Source of the DNA: a virus
Strand: one strand, 5' to 3'
DNA length: 64,000 bases
IMG/VR virus record: IMGVR_UViG_3300037882_001770
Span: 62,001-126,000 of that record
Shown here: one piece after another, positions 49,463 to 57,813 of the stretch
Numbering within the stretch: the first letter of the stretch is position 1
Layout of the letters: the number at the start of each line of letters is the position of its first letter
The notes under the pieces: model-generated
What the model was told of the DNA's origin: nothing
The model's database searches: none
The model's input: only the letters and a program-made list of their open reading frames with translations
Translations under genes and position numbers: made by a program

Positions 49463-51481
49463 ATGTCATTCTTCTATAACCTTAATAAACGCTTGGCAGA
49501 TTTAGCTGCCAAACAAGACCTCACCGAGTCTGTACAAAGTGAGGCTAAAACTAAAAGACTTCCGGGTTTGCCAATCACTCAGAAAGATGTAGAGAAAAAA
49601 TTTGGTGGATCAATGATTAAAATGGCTCAAGCAGCCAAGGAAGCTGGTTTTAGTGATGCTCGCATTACTCAAGCTATGGACGACTTAAAACAAGGTAAAA
49701 ATCCTAATGACGTAGATGAATCGGCATTGCAGGCATATCTAGGCAAAAAGAAATATGGCGAACAGGGCATGAAAGCATTACAAAAGGCCGGACGAGATGG
49801 CGCCAGTAAAGAGAAGATGGCTAAGATTCGGGCGGCACACGACAAAATGGACGAAGCAGACATGGAAGAAGGTAATGCCTTCACTGGTGCATTGGCCAAG
49901 ACACCAAAGGGTGGCAAGTTTAAAGTAGGCAACAAAGAATTTACTGACACAAGCGACCTTGAAGAAGGCTTTAAAGAGATGGATGCCTGGTTAACAGCCC
50001 GTGAAAAAGAAAAAGGCACCGGACGTTACGATAAGAAAAAGATTTCAACTGGTACAGTATACACTCGTAAACCAGAAACATTTGATGACCCAGAAACTGA
50101 TTCAGAGGCCACAGGCGGTGCTCCTAAGCGTCGTGGCCGTCCAAAAGGCAAGGACAAAGGCCCTGAGCGTGTGACAGCCAAGAGTTACAAGTACAAGACA
50201 GGGCGCCCTGCCAAGACCGACGAAGATCTAGATACTGATGGCGTTATGATGACCCGTCAAAGCAACATGAGCAGTGAAAGTGCAGATCCAGCCGATCGTG
50301 GCGAATACGATCGTGAAGGCGAAATGGCCAAACATGATATTAAAACAATTGTGCGTCATGCACAAGCCCTACACAAGATTCTTGGTGACAATGACAATCT
50401 TCCAGAATGGGTACAATCTAAATTGGCCAAGATTGAAGGCATGATGACTTCAGTTGATGACTACATGCAGAATCAGACTGATGAAGAAATGAAAGAAGGA
50501 TGGCGCGGCGGCCTGGCTGGTGAACGCCCATTAATGAAAACAAGACGTTCTGGCGCAGAGACAGCATACGAAGAGATTGTTAGTTTTTTGAAAAGTCCAC
50601 AAAGTGGTATTGAGCCAGTTGCTCGTCAGCATTTAATGAAGTTAGTTAATGAATTGGCTAGACAAGCAACAAAAACTAAAGAAGTGCCTGTAGTTGAAAA
50701 AGCCAAATCAAAAGCACAACAAAAATTCATGGGTATGGTTCACGCCGCACAAAAAGGTGAACGTCCTGCTAGCGGAGCAGTTGCCAAGGTTGCCAAGAGC
50801 ATGGGCAAAAAAGATGCCGAAGATTTTGCCGCCACCAAGCACAAAGGTTTGCCAGAAAAAGTCAAAACCAAAAAAACTGAAGAGGCTAAACCAGACTTTT
50901 TAGATATTGATAAAGACGGCGACAAAAAAGAGTCAATGAAAAAAGCTGCTAGTGAAAAGAAAGAAAAGAAAGTTGAAGAAACATCCACTGATTCAACTTC
51001 CAGTAAAGGTGGCTACAACTTTGGTGGCGGAGTTTACGAAAACTTCAACAGCAAAGTAGAAAACATCATTACCGAAGGCATGAATATCACAGTAAACATG
51101 GCCGCCGGCGACGATGGCGAACCACGCAAGAGTATTACTATCACAGCCGACGGCGCCGAAGCTGACCAATTGGCAGAATTGTTAAAAATGGCAGGACTAG
51201 GCAGTCAATCTGATAAGCAAGAAACTTGTTCATCCTGTGGCGAGTCTGCATGTGCTTGTGACCAAGAAATGGTTGACGAAAATTCACCAGACTGGCCGAC
51301 CGATCAAGTGACCAGTGATGATGCATTGCAATATTCAGGTGGCCTAAACAAACCCAAGTCAACTGGACAAACAACTGTTCCTGTAGTTGCTAGTCAACTA
51401 CGTCGTCAAGTGAGTATGGAAGAAAATGTTGAGCTTGAGCGCAGCTTGTTCAAGTTGTATAAAGATATTTCAGGAAAATAA
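49463..51481 (+). CDS. Large internal/virion protein with AT-hook and DUF3008-like segment
   Basis: 672 residues, very charged, low in predicted order. The N-terminus ends in KQDLTESVQSE, a gp21-like L-x-E site. There is an AT-hook-like KRRGRPKGKD near residue 221 and a second GRP segment near 245. Residues 414-470 (KSKAQQKFMGMVHAAQKGER, FAATKHKGLPEKV) match DUF3008 from memory. DIDKDGDKKE (about 478) resembles a Ca-binding dockerin or EF loop. The C-terminal end has a Cys cluster (CSSCGESACACD). Probably a DNA-binding core or internal protein of the head, cut during maturation. Confidence 0.65.
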   Translation: MSFFYNLNKRLADLAAKQDLTESVQSEAKTKRLPGLPITQKDVEKKFGGSMIKMAQAAKEAGFSDARITQAMDDLKQGKNPNDVDESALQAYLGKKKYGEQGMKALQKAGRDGASKEKMAKIRAAHDKMDEADMEEGNAFTGALAKTPKGGKFKVGNKEFTDTSDLEEGFKEMDAWLTAREKEKGTGRYDKKKISTGTVYTRKPETFDDPETDSEATGGAPKRRGRPKGKDKGPERVTAKSYKYKTGRPAKTDEDLDTDGVMMTRQSNMSSESADPADRGEYDREGEMAKHDIKTIVRHAQALHKILGDNDNLPEWVQSKLAKIEGMMTSVDDYMQNQTDEEMKEGWRGGLAGERPLMKTRRSGAETAYEEIVSFLKSPQSGIEPVARQHLMKLVNELARQATKTKEVPVVEKAKSKAQQKFMGMVHAAQKGERPASGAVAKVAKSMGKKDAEDFAATKHKGLPEKVKTKKTEEAKPDFLDIDKDGDKKESMKKAASEKKEKKVEETSTDSTSSKGGYNFGGGVYENFNSKVENIITEGMNITVNMAAGDDGEPRKSITITADGAEADQLAELLKMAGLGSQSDKQETCSSCGESACACDQEMVDENSPDWPTDQVTSDDALQYSGGLNKPKSTGQTTVPVVASQLRRQVSMEENVELERSLFKLYKDISGK

Positions 51482-51484
51482 TAA

Positions 51485-51769
51485 ATGAGCCAAGCTAATG
51501 TAGTTAGTTCTGCAGGTAACATAACCTGGTACACCGACAAAGCAGAGATTGTTGCGCTTGATGATGCAGTTACATATCAAGTGTATGCAACTGCGTTAGG
51601 AAGCGCAGCGGCAGTTGGCAACATCTGGAGTAATGCAGTGTCTGTCGGTGCAAACACAACTGTTCAAATTTATGTAGGTGCTGGTAACAAGCTCACAGTA
51701 ACTGGTACATTTACTGCTGCAGAATTGGGCACTGCAAGCTCTGCACAGTCCGGCGTGATTGGAGGCTAA
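51485..51769 (+). CDS. Small structural protein
   Basis: 94 residues, Ala/Gly/Val-rich beta protein with YQVYATALGSAAAVGNIWSN and TTVQIYVGAGNKLTVTGTFT; similar in style to the protein at 22402. Its role is unknown; surface or decoration function is plausible. It starts 3 nt after the previous stop. Confidence 0.5.
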   Translation: MSQANVVSSAGNITWYTDKAEIVALDDAVTYQVYATALGSAAAVGNIWSNAVSVGANTTVQIYVGAGNKLTVTGTFTAAELGTASSAQSGVIGG

Positions 51770-51771
51770 CT

Positions 51772-52146
51772 GTGCGGGCTCAAGAGTTTCTCACTGAGAA
51801 ACGTACGGGCAAAATTGGCCAACGTCGCCAAGTTGGAACTCGTGGATTATCTAAATTTCGGGACCCGGCTGGATTTGATCGCATTTACGAATTAAATCGT
51901 GTGATGATGGCTATAGCTACAGCAGACGGTACCAATGCTCCATTGGATCTAGATACAGAATCTTGGGCCGGTCGTTACAACACAGCACACCCTTACACAG
52001 ACGAAGAAGCCAACATGCTCAAACAAGCACTACGAGCAACAGGCAGTGAACATCACGATTTAAATCGAGGTGATAATCGCAGCCAAGAGTTGAAATCAAC
52101 GCATACCAAAAGTCCTGTACAGGCATTCAAAGGTTATCCAAGATGA
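51772..52146 (+). CDS. Putative packaged small protein with capsid-targeting-like N-terminus (1)
   Basis: 124 residues, GTG start (GGAGG 6 nt upstream). N-terminus MRAQEFLTEK with L-T-E, a gp21-like site; C-terminus SPVQAFKGYPR. The middle is unrelated to the next gene: GLSKFRDPAGFDRIYELNRV, YTDEEANMLKQALRATGSEH. The identical N- and C-terminal tags of this and the next protein suggest a common sorting or assembly rule. Confidence 0.6.
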   Translation: MRAQEFLTEKRTGKIGQRRQVGTRGLSKFRDPAGFDRIYELNRVMMAIATADGTNAPLDLDTESWAGRYNTAHPYTDEEANMLKQALRATGSEHHDLNRGDNRSQELKSTHTKSPVQAFKGYPR

Positions 52147-52529
52147 GAGCCCGCGAGTTCATGGTAGAACAACGAGAACTTCCGCCCGAACAGTCTGACC
52201 CTATGCGTTACACTTACGTGATTCCAGGACTCAGTGCTAGTGATCCTTATAACAATTATCGATTTGGTGTGGCTATGGCTCGTGCCAGAAGCGATGCTGG
52301 CACAGACGGAATAACCGACGATATGCCCGAGTGGACACCCGAAACAGCATTTGGCGAACACGGTGTTGTAGTTGGTATGAATAGTGGAATTGAACAAATA
52401 ATTGACCAAGCCCTAGCAATGACCAACACTGCTGGCGGCAAAGAACTAGTAAGCACAGCTGATAGCCAAGAACCCGCATTAGTTGATACAACAAGTCCTG
52501 TACAGGCATTTAAAGGATACCCAAGATAA
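52143..52529 (+). CDS. Putative packaged small protein with capsid-targeting-like N-terminus (2)
   Basis: 128 residues. N-terminus MRAREFMVEQ, C-terminus SPVQAFKGYPR exactly as in the preceding gene, whose stop it overlaps by 4 nt. The middle YTYVIPGLSASDPYNNYRFG and FGEHGVVVGMNSGIEQIIDQ is a conserved compact domain of unknown function. Probably packaged or tail-associated. Confidence 0.6.
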   Translation: MRAREFMVEQRELPPEQSDPMRYTYVIPGLSASDPYNNYRFGVAMARARSDAGTDGITDDMPEWTPETAFGEHGVVVGMNSGIEQIIDQALAMTNTAGGKELVSTADSQEPALVDTTSPVQAFKGYPR

Positions 52530-54010
52530 TGGCTATTCCAGATCCAACGCAAGTCGCACCGTGGTATCTACGTAATATCACACAAGCTCTGGCTCTCAAT
52601 GAGTCTACAGGTAATGTGTATGTGCGCACAGATGCGCAACTTACAATTGGCAATGTTGGTAATGTTAATGTAACCGATGTTGAAATTTTAGCATTAGGCA
52701 ACATTGATATCTCTGGCAACACTATGCCGGTGTCAGGCAATGTTACAGTATTTCAAGGCACAGATCCCTGGACAGTAACTGGAAACGTAAACGTCACCGG
52801 CGGCAATGTTGCAACGACCATTGTTGGAACAAATCTTGATGCATTTGGTCGTCTACGAGTCAGCAACCCGTTTACTCTGTTTGACAGTCAAAATCTTTAC
52901 GTAGATGGAGGCCAGTTTTCAAACATCACGGCCACAGGCGGCAACATAGCGTATGTGGCCAGTGAAAGTAGTTTTAACCTTTCTGTCACTGGAGCCATCG
53001 GCTCCAGTACAATTACCCAGAGCAAGACCACACAACCTTATCAACCTGGCAAGAGTTTATTAAGCATGAACTCGTTTGCTTTTGCGACCCTGGCCGCAGG
53101 ATGTCGTCAGCGTGTAGGCTACTTTACTGCCTCCAATGGTGTGTATTTTGAAGCCGACGGCGAAGATCTATATTTGGTAATCCGCAGTAGTGCATCGGGC
53201 AGTCTACAAGAAGAACGCATAGCTCAAGGCGCATGGAACGGTGACCGGCTTACTGGACTAGGTGGGGCCAACAACCCTACTGGCATAGATCTGGATCCGG
53301 CCTTGACCAACATATTTTGGTGCGATATTGAGTGGTTGGGTGTGGGCAATGTGCGTGCCGGGTTCATCATCGACGGCAATTTTATAGTGTGCCACACTTT
53401 TCAACATGCCAATCAGGCCGGCAATACTCGTGTGTACATGACTTCGGCTACTTTGAATCCCCGCTACGAAATAACCAATACTGCCAATACCACTGGGGCT
53501 AGAACTATGAAACAGATCTGCTCTACAGTGATCTCAGAAGGTGGTTACTCTCCCACACCCACAATCAACTATGTGGTCAGCGGCATACAACCCACACGTA
53601 TTTCCACAGGTAATGTGTATACCAACTTGGCCACTATCAGACTGAATCCTGCGTATCCAGATGCTGTGGTAACTCCTGCACAGGTTGATCTCCTGCTCAC
53701 CGATGTTCAATATGGTGTCTTTCAGTTAGTAGTGGGTGCCAGCAATGTGGCCGGCCTGACTTATGCCAACGTCGATGGCGGAGTAGTACAGGCCAATACC
53801 AGCCCGGTTCAAATTGGTGACGGAACTGTGGTCTATTCTGGAGTTAGCAGTAGCCGCGATACATTTGCTGTGAGCGAGGACGTGTCACGTAGATTACAAT
53901 TAGCTCGTCAAGCCAATGGTACACCCATAACTTTGACTCTGTGTGTAGGATATGGTCAAAACAATGCTGACGTAATCTGGAAGTTTGGTTGGTCTGAAAT
54001 TACTAGTTAA
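52529..54010 (+). CDS. Large virion structural protein
   Basis: 493 residues. After an N-terminal stretch of NVTV/NVNVTGGN-type repeats, the body AFGRLRVSNPFTLFDSQNLY, GKSLLSMNSFAFATLAAGCR, LQEERIAQGAWNGDRLTG and AGFIIDGNFIVCHTFQHANQ is a well-conserved domain of many marine phage structural proteins (recognised from memory, no name). Likely a capsid decoration or tail component. It overlaps the preceding stop by 1 nt. Confidence 0.65.
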   Translation: MAIPDPTQVAPWYLRNITQALALNESTGNVYVRTDAQLTIGNVGNVNVTDVEILALGNIDISGNTMPVSGNVTVFQGTDPWTVTGNVNVTGGNVATTIVGTNLDAFGRLRVSNPFTLFDSQNLYVDGGQFSNITATGGNIAYVASESSFNLSVTGAIGSSTITQSKTTQPYQPGKSLLSMNSFAFATLAAGCRQRVGYFTASNGVYFEADGEDLYLVIRSSASGSLQEERIAQGAWNGDRLTGLGGANNPTGIDLDPALTNIFWCDIEWLGVGNVRAGFIIDGNFIVCHTFQHANQAGNTRVYMTSATLNPRYEITNTANTTGARTMKQICSTVISEGGYSPTPTINYVVSGIQPTRISTGNVYTNLATIRLNPAYPDAVVTPAQVDLLLTDVQYGVFQLVVGASNVAGLTYANVDGGVVQANTSPVQIGDGTVVYSGVSSSRDTFAVSEDVSRRLQLARQANGTPITLTLCVGYGQNNADVIWKFGWSEITS

Positions 54011-54024
54011 AAAGAAAAATAAAA

Positions 54025-54459
54025 ATGAAAAAACTATTAGCACTATTATTACTAGTTCCTGTACTAGCACTGGCACAAAAAGCACCCAAGGGTGTGACCT
54101 ACGATGCACAGGTATTGAGAGTGAGTGATGGCGATACTATTGTTATTTCTGCACCATTTCTGCCACAGCCTCTTAAGCCAGAATTAGCAGTACGTATCTA
54201 CGGAGTTGACACACCTGAAAAAGGACACAGAGCACAGTGCCCTGCAGAAAATGAGAGAGCACTGATAGCTAGTAAATACACCACACAATTAATTCAGCAA
54301 GGCGGAAAAGTTCAAGTCATACTGTATGCATGGGACAAGTTTGGTGGACGTGTGTTGGGTGACATTATTGTCAATGGACAAAGCATTAGAGCAGGACTCA
54401 TTGCCAATGGTTTAGCACGTGAATACTACGGTGACGCCAAGCAAAGCTGGTGTCAATAA
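54025..54459 (+). CDS. Secreted staphylococcal-nuclease-like (TNase) enzyme
   Basis: 144 residues. Residues 1-18 (MKKLLALLLLVPVLALAQ) are a typical signal peptide with an A-x-A type cleavage site. Then the SNase fold: VSDGDTIV, VRIYGVDTPEKG (Arg57, Asp62, Glu65) and WDKFGGRVLGDI (Arg109); the Arg/Glu/Arg set corresponds to the catalytic R35, E43 and R87 of staphylococcal nuclease. It would be exported to the periplasm or outside the cell. A phage-encoded exported DNase could degrade extracellular DNA or released genome. No promoter of its own is visible. Confidence 0.88.
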   Translation: MKKLLALLLLVPVLALAQKAPKGVTYDAQVLRVSDGDTIVISAPFLPQPLKPELAVRIYGVDTPEKGHRAQCPAENERALIASKYTTQLIQQGGKVQVILYAWDKFGGRVLGDIIVNGQSIRAGLIANGLAREYYGDAKQSWCQ

Positions 54460-54483
54460 ACAATTACAGATGGAAAAGGCTGG

Positions 54484-54490
54484 TTAAATA
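54484..54490 (+). promoter_or_regulatory. Late promoter core (TTAAATA), leaderless type
   Basis: TTAAATA, then ACAGCCT (7 nt), then the ATG at 54498. Confidence 0.6.
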
Positions 54491-54497
54491 ACAGCCT

Positions 54498-55658
54498 ATG
54501 AAAGATTTTTATTGCGCTGCCCCATGGAGGGGCCTACACATCAACCCCCGCGGTGATGTTAAGACTTGCTGTGCTGGCAATCCAAATATGTTAGGAAACC
54601 TCAATACACACACTATTGAACAGGTACTTAACAACACGCACATGATTAATGTTCGCAAATCCTTGGCCCAAGGCATACCTCATGCATATTGCGATAATTG
54701 TGTACAGGCTGAACGATTTGGCGCTGAAAGTGAACGACATTGGCACAATAGAGAAAATCCTGGATTTGACTATGCCACAGCCGGTGATCTATATCAGCAC
54801 CCTACAATTGTGGATGTCAGATGGAATATCACTTGTAATCTTAGTTGTAACTATTGTGCGCCGTCGTGTAGTTCAAAATGGGCAGCCTTGCAAAATGTTC
54901 CTTTTAAGTCGGGCAGCCGTCCTTACTACGAGCAGGTTTGCGATTTTATTGAAAAGCATCAAGAGAATATTCGCGAAGTGGCCCTGGTTGGGGGCGAACC
55001 TTTATTACTACCAGAAAATGAACGACTGTTAGACGTTATTCCAGCCGATAGTACTATTACTATCATTACCAACATGAGTGTTGAGTTAGAAAAAAATAAA
55101 ATTTTTAAAAAACTACAGCAACGATCAAAAGTTGGCTGGTCGATGAGTTTTGACAACATTGGTCAACAATTTGAATATGTTAGGTATGGTGCCAGCTGGG
55201 AGTTGTTAAAGCACAATTTAGCCATAGTCAAAGATTTAATAGCTAACCAAGAACACTGGGCTGGAATACATGCAGTTTATAATTTGTATAATGCTACTCG
55301 GTTGTGTGAACTAAGACAGTTTGCACACGAAAATGGAGTTACTGTACTGTGGCAAAACTTATTTCAGCCTGAATATTTAGATCCAGCTTTGCACAGTAGT
55401 AAAATAGCTACCCTGGCCGCAAATGAAATTGAAAAATTTTATGCTCTAGGAATTCACACCGAGCAAGAAAAAACATTTTTTGATACTGCATTAAGAAATT
55501 ACCAATCGATTGACTCCGAGTTAACCAACCCTAGGTATGAGATAACTAAGAAATTTGTCGAGCACATATATCAAATTGAACATGTTTACCATCCGGACCA
55601 CAGTGGATTATTTGCCAAACTTTGGCCTGAACTGTATTCAGCATTCACTTGGAAATAA
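54498..55658 (+). CDS. Radical SAM protein with N-terminal twitch-like cluster
   Basis: 386 residues. The radical SAM CxxxCxxC is Cys113, Cys117, Cys120 (ITCNLSCNYC), followed by VALVGGEPLLLPENERLL with the SAM-binding GGE. Unusually, Cys6, Cys24, Cys25, Cys65 and Cys68 (DFYCAAPWRG, VKTCCAG, YCDNC) lie in front, forming a twitch/SPASM-like auxiliary cluster at the N-terminus. Such proteins are common in marine phages and modify peptides or small molecules; the substrate is not known. It is followed by a 2-oxoglutarate oxygenase, then terminase. Confidence 0.83.
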   Translation: MKDFYCAAPWRGLHINPRGDVKTCCAGNPNMLGNLNTHTIEQVLNNTHMINVRKSLAQGIPHAYCDNCVQAERFGAESERHWHNRENPGFDYATAGDLYQHPTIVDVRWNITCNLSCNYCAPSCSSKWAALQNVPFKSGSRPYYEQVCDFIEKHQENIREVALVGGEPLLLPENERLLDVIPADSTITIITNMSVELEKNKIFKKLQQRSKVGWSMSFDNIGQQFEYVRYGASWELLKHNLAIVKDLIANQEHWAGIHAVYNLYNATRLCELRQFAHENGVTVLWQNLFQPEYLDPALHSSKIATLAANEIEKFYALGIHTEQEKTFFDTALRNYQSIDSELTNPRYEITKKFVEHIYQIEHVYHPDHSGLFAKLWPELYSAFTWK

Positions 55659-55664
55659 GTTGTT

Positions 55665-56234
55665 ATGAATATTGTTCCAATTGATCAACAATTATTTTGC
55701 GTGCAGAATTTTGCACCTCCTGCACTTGTTGACAAAATATTAAATACCAACTGGGTGGCATTGAGCTATCAACGCACACAGTTTCGTAAAGATGGGACAC
55801 CGTGGCTTCGTAGACAGATTGACAGTTCTGCTATTGAATGGCACGCCGAATGGGTAGAATTTTTAAAAACCAAGTGGGAGCAAATAACACAACAGTTAGG
55901 TCCTAGCGGTTGGCCTTACCCAACTTATCCAGAATCAACTTTTTGGTTGGATGAGCCCGGATTTGACTGCGGCATACACACCGACGGTGAGTTGCCCGGA
56001 GCAATGCAGTTATACTGGATAGGCAATTCTAATTTAGGAACAACATTTTATCACAATAAAAATGGTAAAAATATACGTGTACAGTTTAAGTTTGTTGCAA
56101 ATCAAGGCTACGTGATGATAAATTTACCAGATCATCACGGTTATCAATTGCTGCAGTGGCACGGTATGTTAACACCAGTTCCTAAAGATACATTCAGGCT
56201 CAGTAGTTATGTGTGGCCAACAAGGATTTATTAA
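55665..56234 (+). CDS. 2-oxoglutarate/Fe(II) oxygenase
   Basis: 189 residues. The iron site is His105-Thr-Asp107 (CGIHTDGEL), with His166 as the distal ligand (QWHGML) or His158 as alternative; Arg178 (TFRLSSYVW) would bind 2-oxoglutarate. This is the double-stranded beta-helix fold of small phage dioxygenases that hydroxylate proteins or nucleobases. It lies 6 nt after the radical SAM gene, so both should act in one pathway. Confidence 0.8.
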   Translation: MNIVPIDQQLFCVQNFAPPALVDKILNTNWVALSYQRTQFRKDGTPWLRRQIDSSAIEWHAEWVEFLKTKWEQITQQLGPSGWPYPTYPESTFWLDEPGFDCGIHTDGELPGAMQLYWIGNSNLGTTFYHNKNGKNIRVQFKFVANQGYVMINLPDHHGYQLLQWHGMLTPVPKDTFRLSSYVWPTRIY

Positions 56235-57803
56235 ATGAGCAAAAGTTTAGAAGGAGTACTAGTAAAGGCCCCACACAAGCGGACTGCATTTACAGATCAA
56301 CAACTAGAAGAATTTATCAAGTGCGCAGATCCCGATACTGGTCCACAGTACTTTATGGATAATTTTTTCTACATACAGCATCCTACTCGTGGCAAAATGC
56401 TGTATCATCCATTTGATTATCAAGCAAGATTGATTAACGTGTATCATCAGTATCGATACTCAATATCAATGATGCCTCGACAAACTGGTAAGAGTACCAG
56501 CGCCGCCGGATATATCTTATGGTACGCCATGTTTGTACCAGACTCAACAATCTTGATCGCAGCCCACAAATACACCGGCGCTCAAGAAATTATGCAACGT
56601 ATTCGGTTTGCATATGAACTGTGCCCAGATCATATTCGTGCAGGGGTTACTAGTTACAACAAAGGAAGTTTGGATTTTGAAAACGGCAGTCGTATTGTGT
56701 CGGCAACAACTACTGAAACTACCGGTCGTGGTATGAGTATATCCTTACTTTACGCCGACGAGTTTGCATTTGTGAGACCCACTATTGCCAAAGAGTTCTG
56801 GACAGCTATTAGCCCCACACTGGCAACAGGTGGTAAGGCAATTATTACTTCAACACCCAACTCAGACGAAGATCAATTTGCGTTATTGTGGAAAGGTGCT
56901 CTCAAATGCGAAGATGAATTTGGCAATCCAACTGAAGTTGGACAAAACGGATTCAAGGCATACCGCAGTTATTGGAAAGAACACCCAGACCGCGATACAG
57001 CCTGGGGCGAAAGCATGCGGGCACAGTTAGGCGAAGATCGATTCCGTCGAGAAATTGATTGCGAATTTATCATCAATGACGAAACACTAATTGCGCCGGC
57101 CAAGTTGATTGATTTACAAGGGCAAGAACCTTTGTACAAAACCGGCCAGGTACGTTGGTTCAAACGCCCTGAAAAAAATCGTATCTATGTTGTGGCCTTG
57201 GACCCAAGTCTTGGAACTGGTGGTGACCCAAGTGCCATACAGATATTCGAAGCAAATACCACAGAACAAGTTGGAGAATGGCGTCATAATCGCACACCAA
57301 TTCCTGAGCAGGTTCGCATATTGGCCGACGTATGTAGGCATATCAATGAAACTGTACAGGACCCACAAAGCATCTATTTCAGTGTGGAAAACAACACCAT
57401 TGGCGAAGCGGCCCTGATCAGCATTGCAGAATATGGTGAAGAAAACATACAAGGGTATTTTTTAAGTGAGCCCAATGGCGGCGGAAGTCGTAGATACCGC
57501 AAAGGATTCAACACCAGCAACAAGCCCAAACTAGCGGCCTGTAACAAATTTAAAACTTTAATAGAAACCGGCCGTATGAAAATACGCAGTTCTAGTCTGG
57601 TCAGTGAACTCAAAACATTTGTAGCACACGGAGTAGGCTATGCTGCCAAACCAGGCGAAACAGACGATTTAGTCATGGCTGCCTTGCTTGCAGTGCGTAT
57701 GATGCAATTGCTACAAACATACCACACAGAAATGGACACAGCCATGCGAGATCACGGCGATAACATAATAGAACCCATGCCTTTCATTGCTACAATGTAC
57801 TAA
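56235..57803 (+). CDS. 17: Terminase large subunit gp17
   Basis: 522 residues. ATPase part: Walker A MMPRQTGKST near residue 80-89, SLLYADEFAFV (Walker B) near 172 and coupling motif TSTPNSDED near 205. Nuclease part: VVALDPSLGTGGDP near 318, then VENNTIGEAALI and the C-terminal GETDDLVMAALLAVRM with the third acidic site. The motor cuts concatemers and packages DNA with gp16. It is shorter than T4 gp17 (610 aa), missing part of the N-terminus. Confidence 0.95.
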   Translation: MSKSLEGVLVKAPHKRTAFTDQQLEEFIKCADPDTGPQYFMDNFFYIQHPTRGKMLYHPFDYQARLINVYHQYRYSISMMPRQTGKSTSAAGYILWYAMFVPDSTILIAAHKYTGAQEIMQRIRFAYELCPDHIRAGVTSYNKGSLDFENGSRIVSATTTETTGRGMSISLLYADEFAFVRPTIAKEFWTAISPTLATGGKAIITSTPNSDEDQFALLWKGALKCEDEFGNPTEVGQNGFKAYRSYWKEHPDRDTAWGESMRAQLGEDRFRREIDCEFIINDETLIAPAKLIDLQGQEPLYKTGQVRWFKRPEKNRIYVVALDPSLGTGGDPSAIQIFEANTTEQVGEWRHNRTPIPEQVRILADVCRHINETVQDPQSIYFSVENNTIGEAALISIAEYGEENIQGYFLSEPNGGGSRRYRKGFNTSNKPKLAACNKFKTLIETGRMKIRSSSLVSELKTFVAHGVGYAAKPGETDDLVMAALLAVRMMQLLQTYHTEMDTAMRDHGDNIIEPMPFIATMY

Positions 57804-57806
57804 ATA
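57800..57806 (+). promoter_or_regulatory. Late promoter core (CTAAATA) over the gp17 stop, leaderless type
   Basis: CTAAATA includes the gp17 TAA stop (57801-57803); CAACACT (7 nt) then leads to the ATG at 57814. Confidence 0.65.
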
Positions 57807-57813
57807 CAACACT

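Noticed and set aside
57787-57813. Earlier in-frame start of the internal protein after gp17
   Set aside because: It lies within the last codons of gp17 and upstream of the late promoter core; ATG 57814 fits better.
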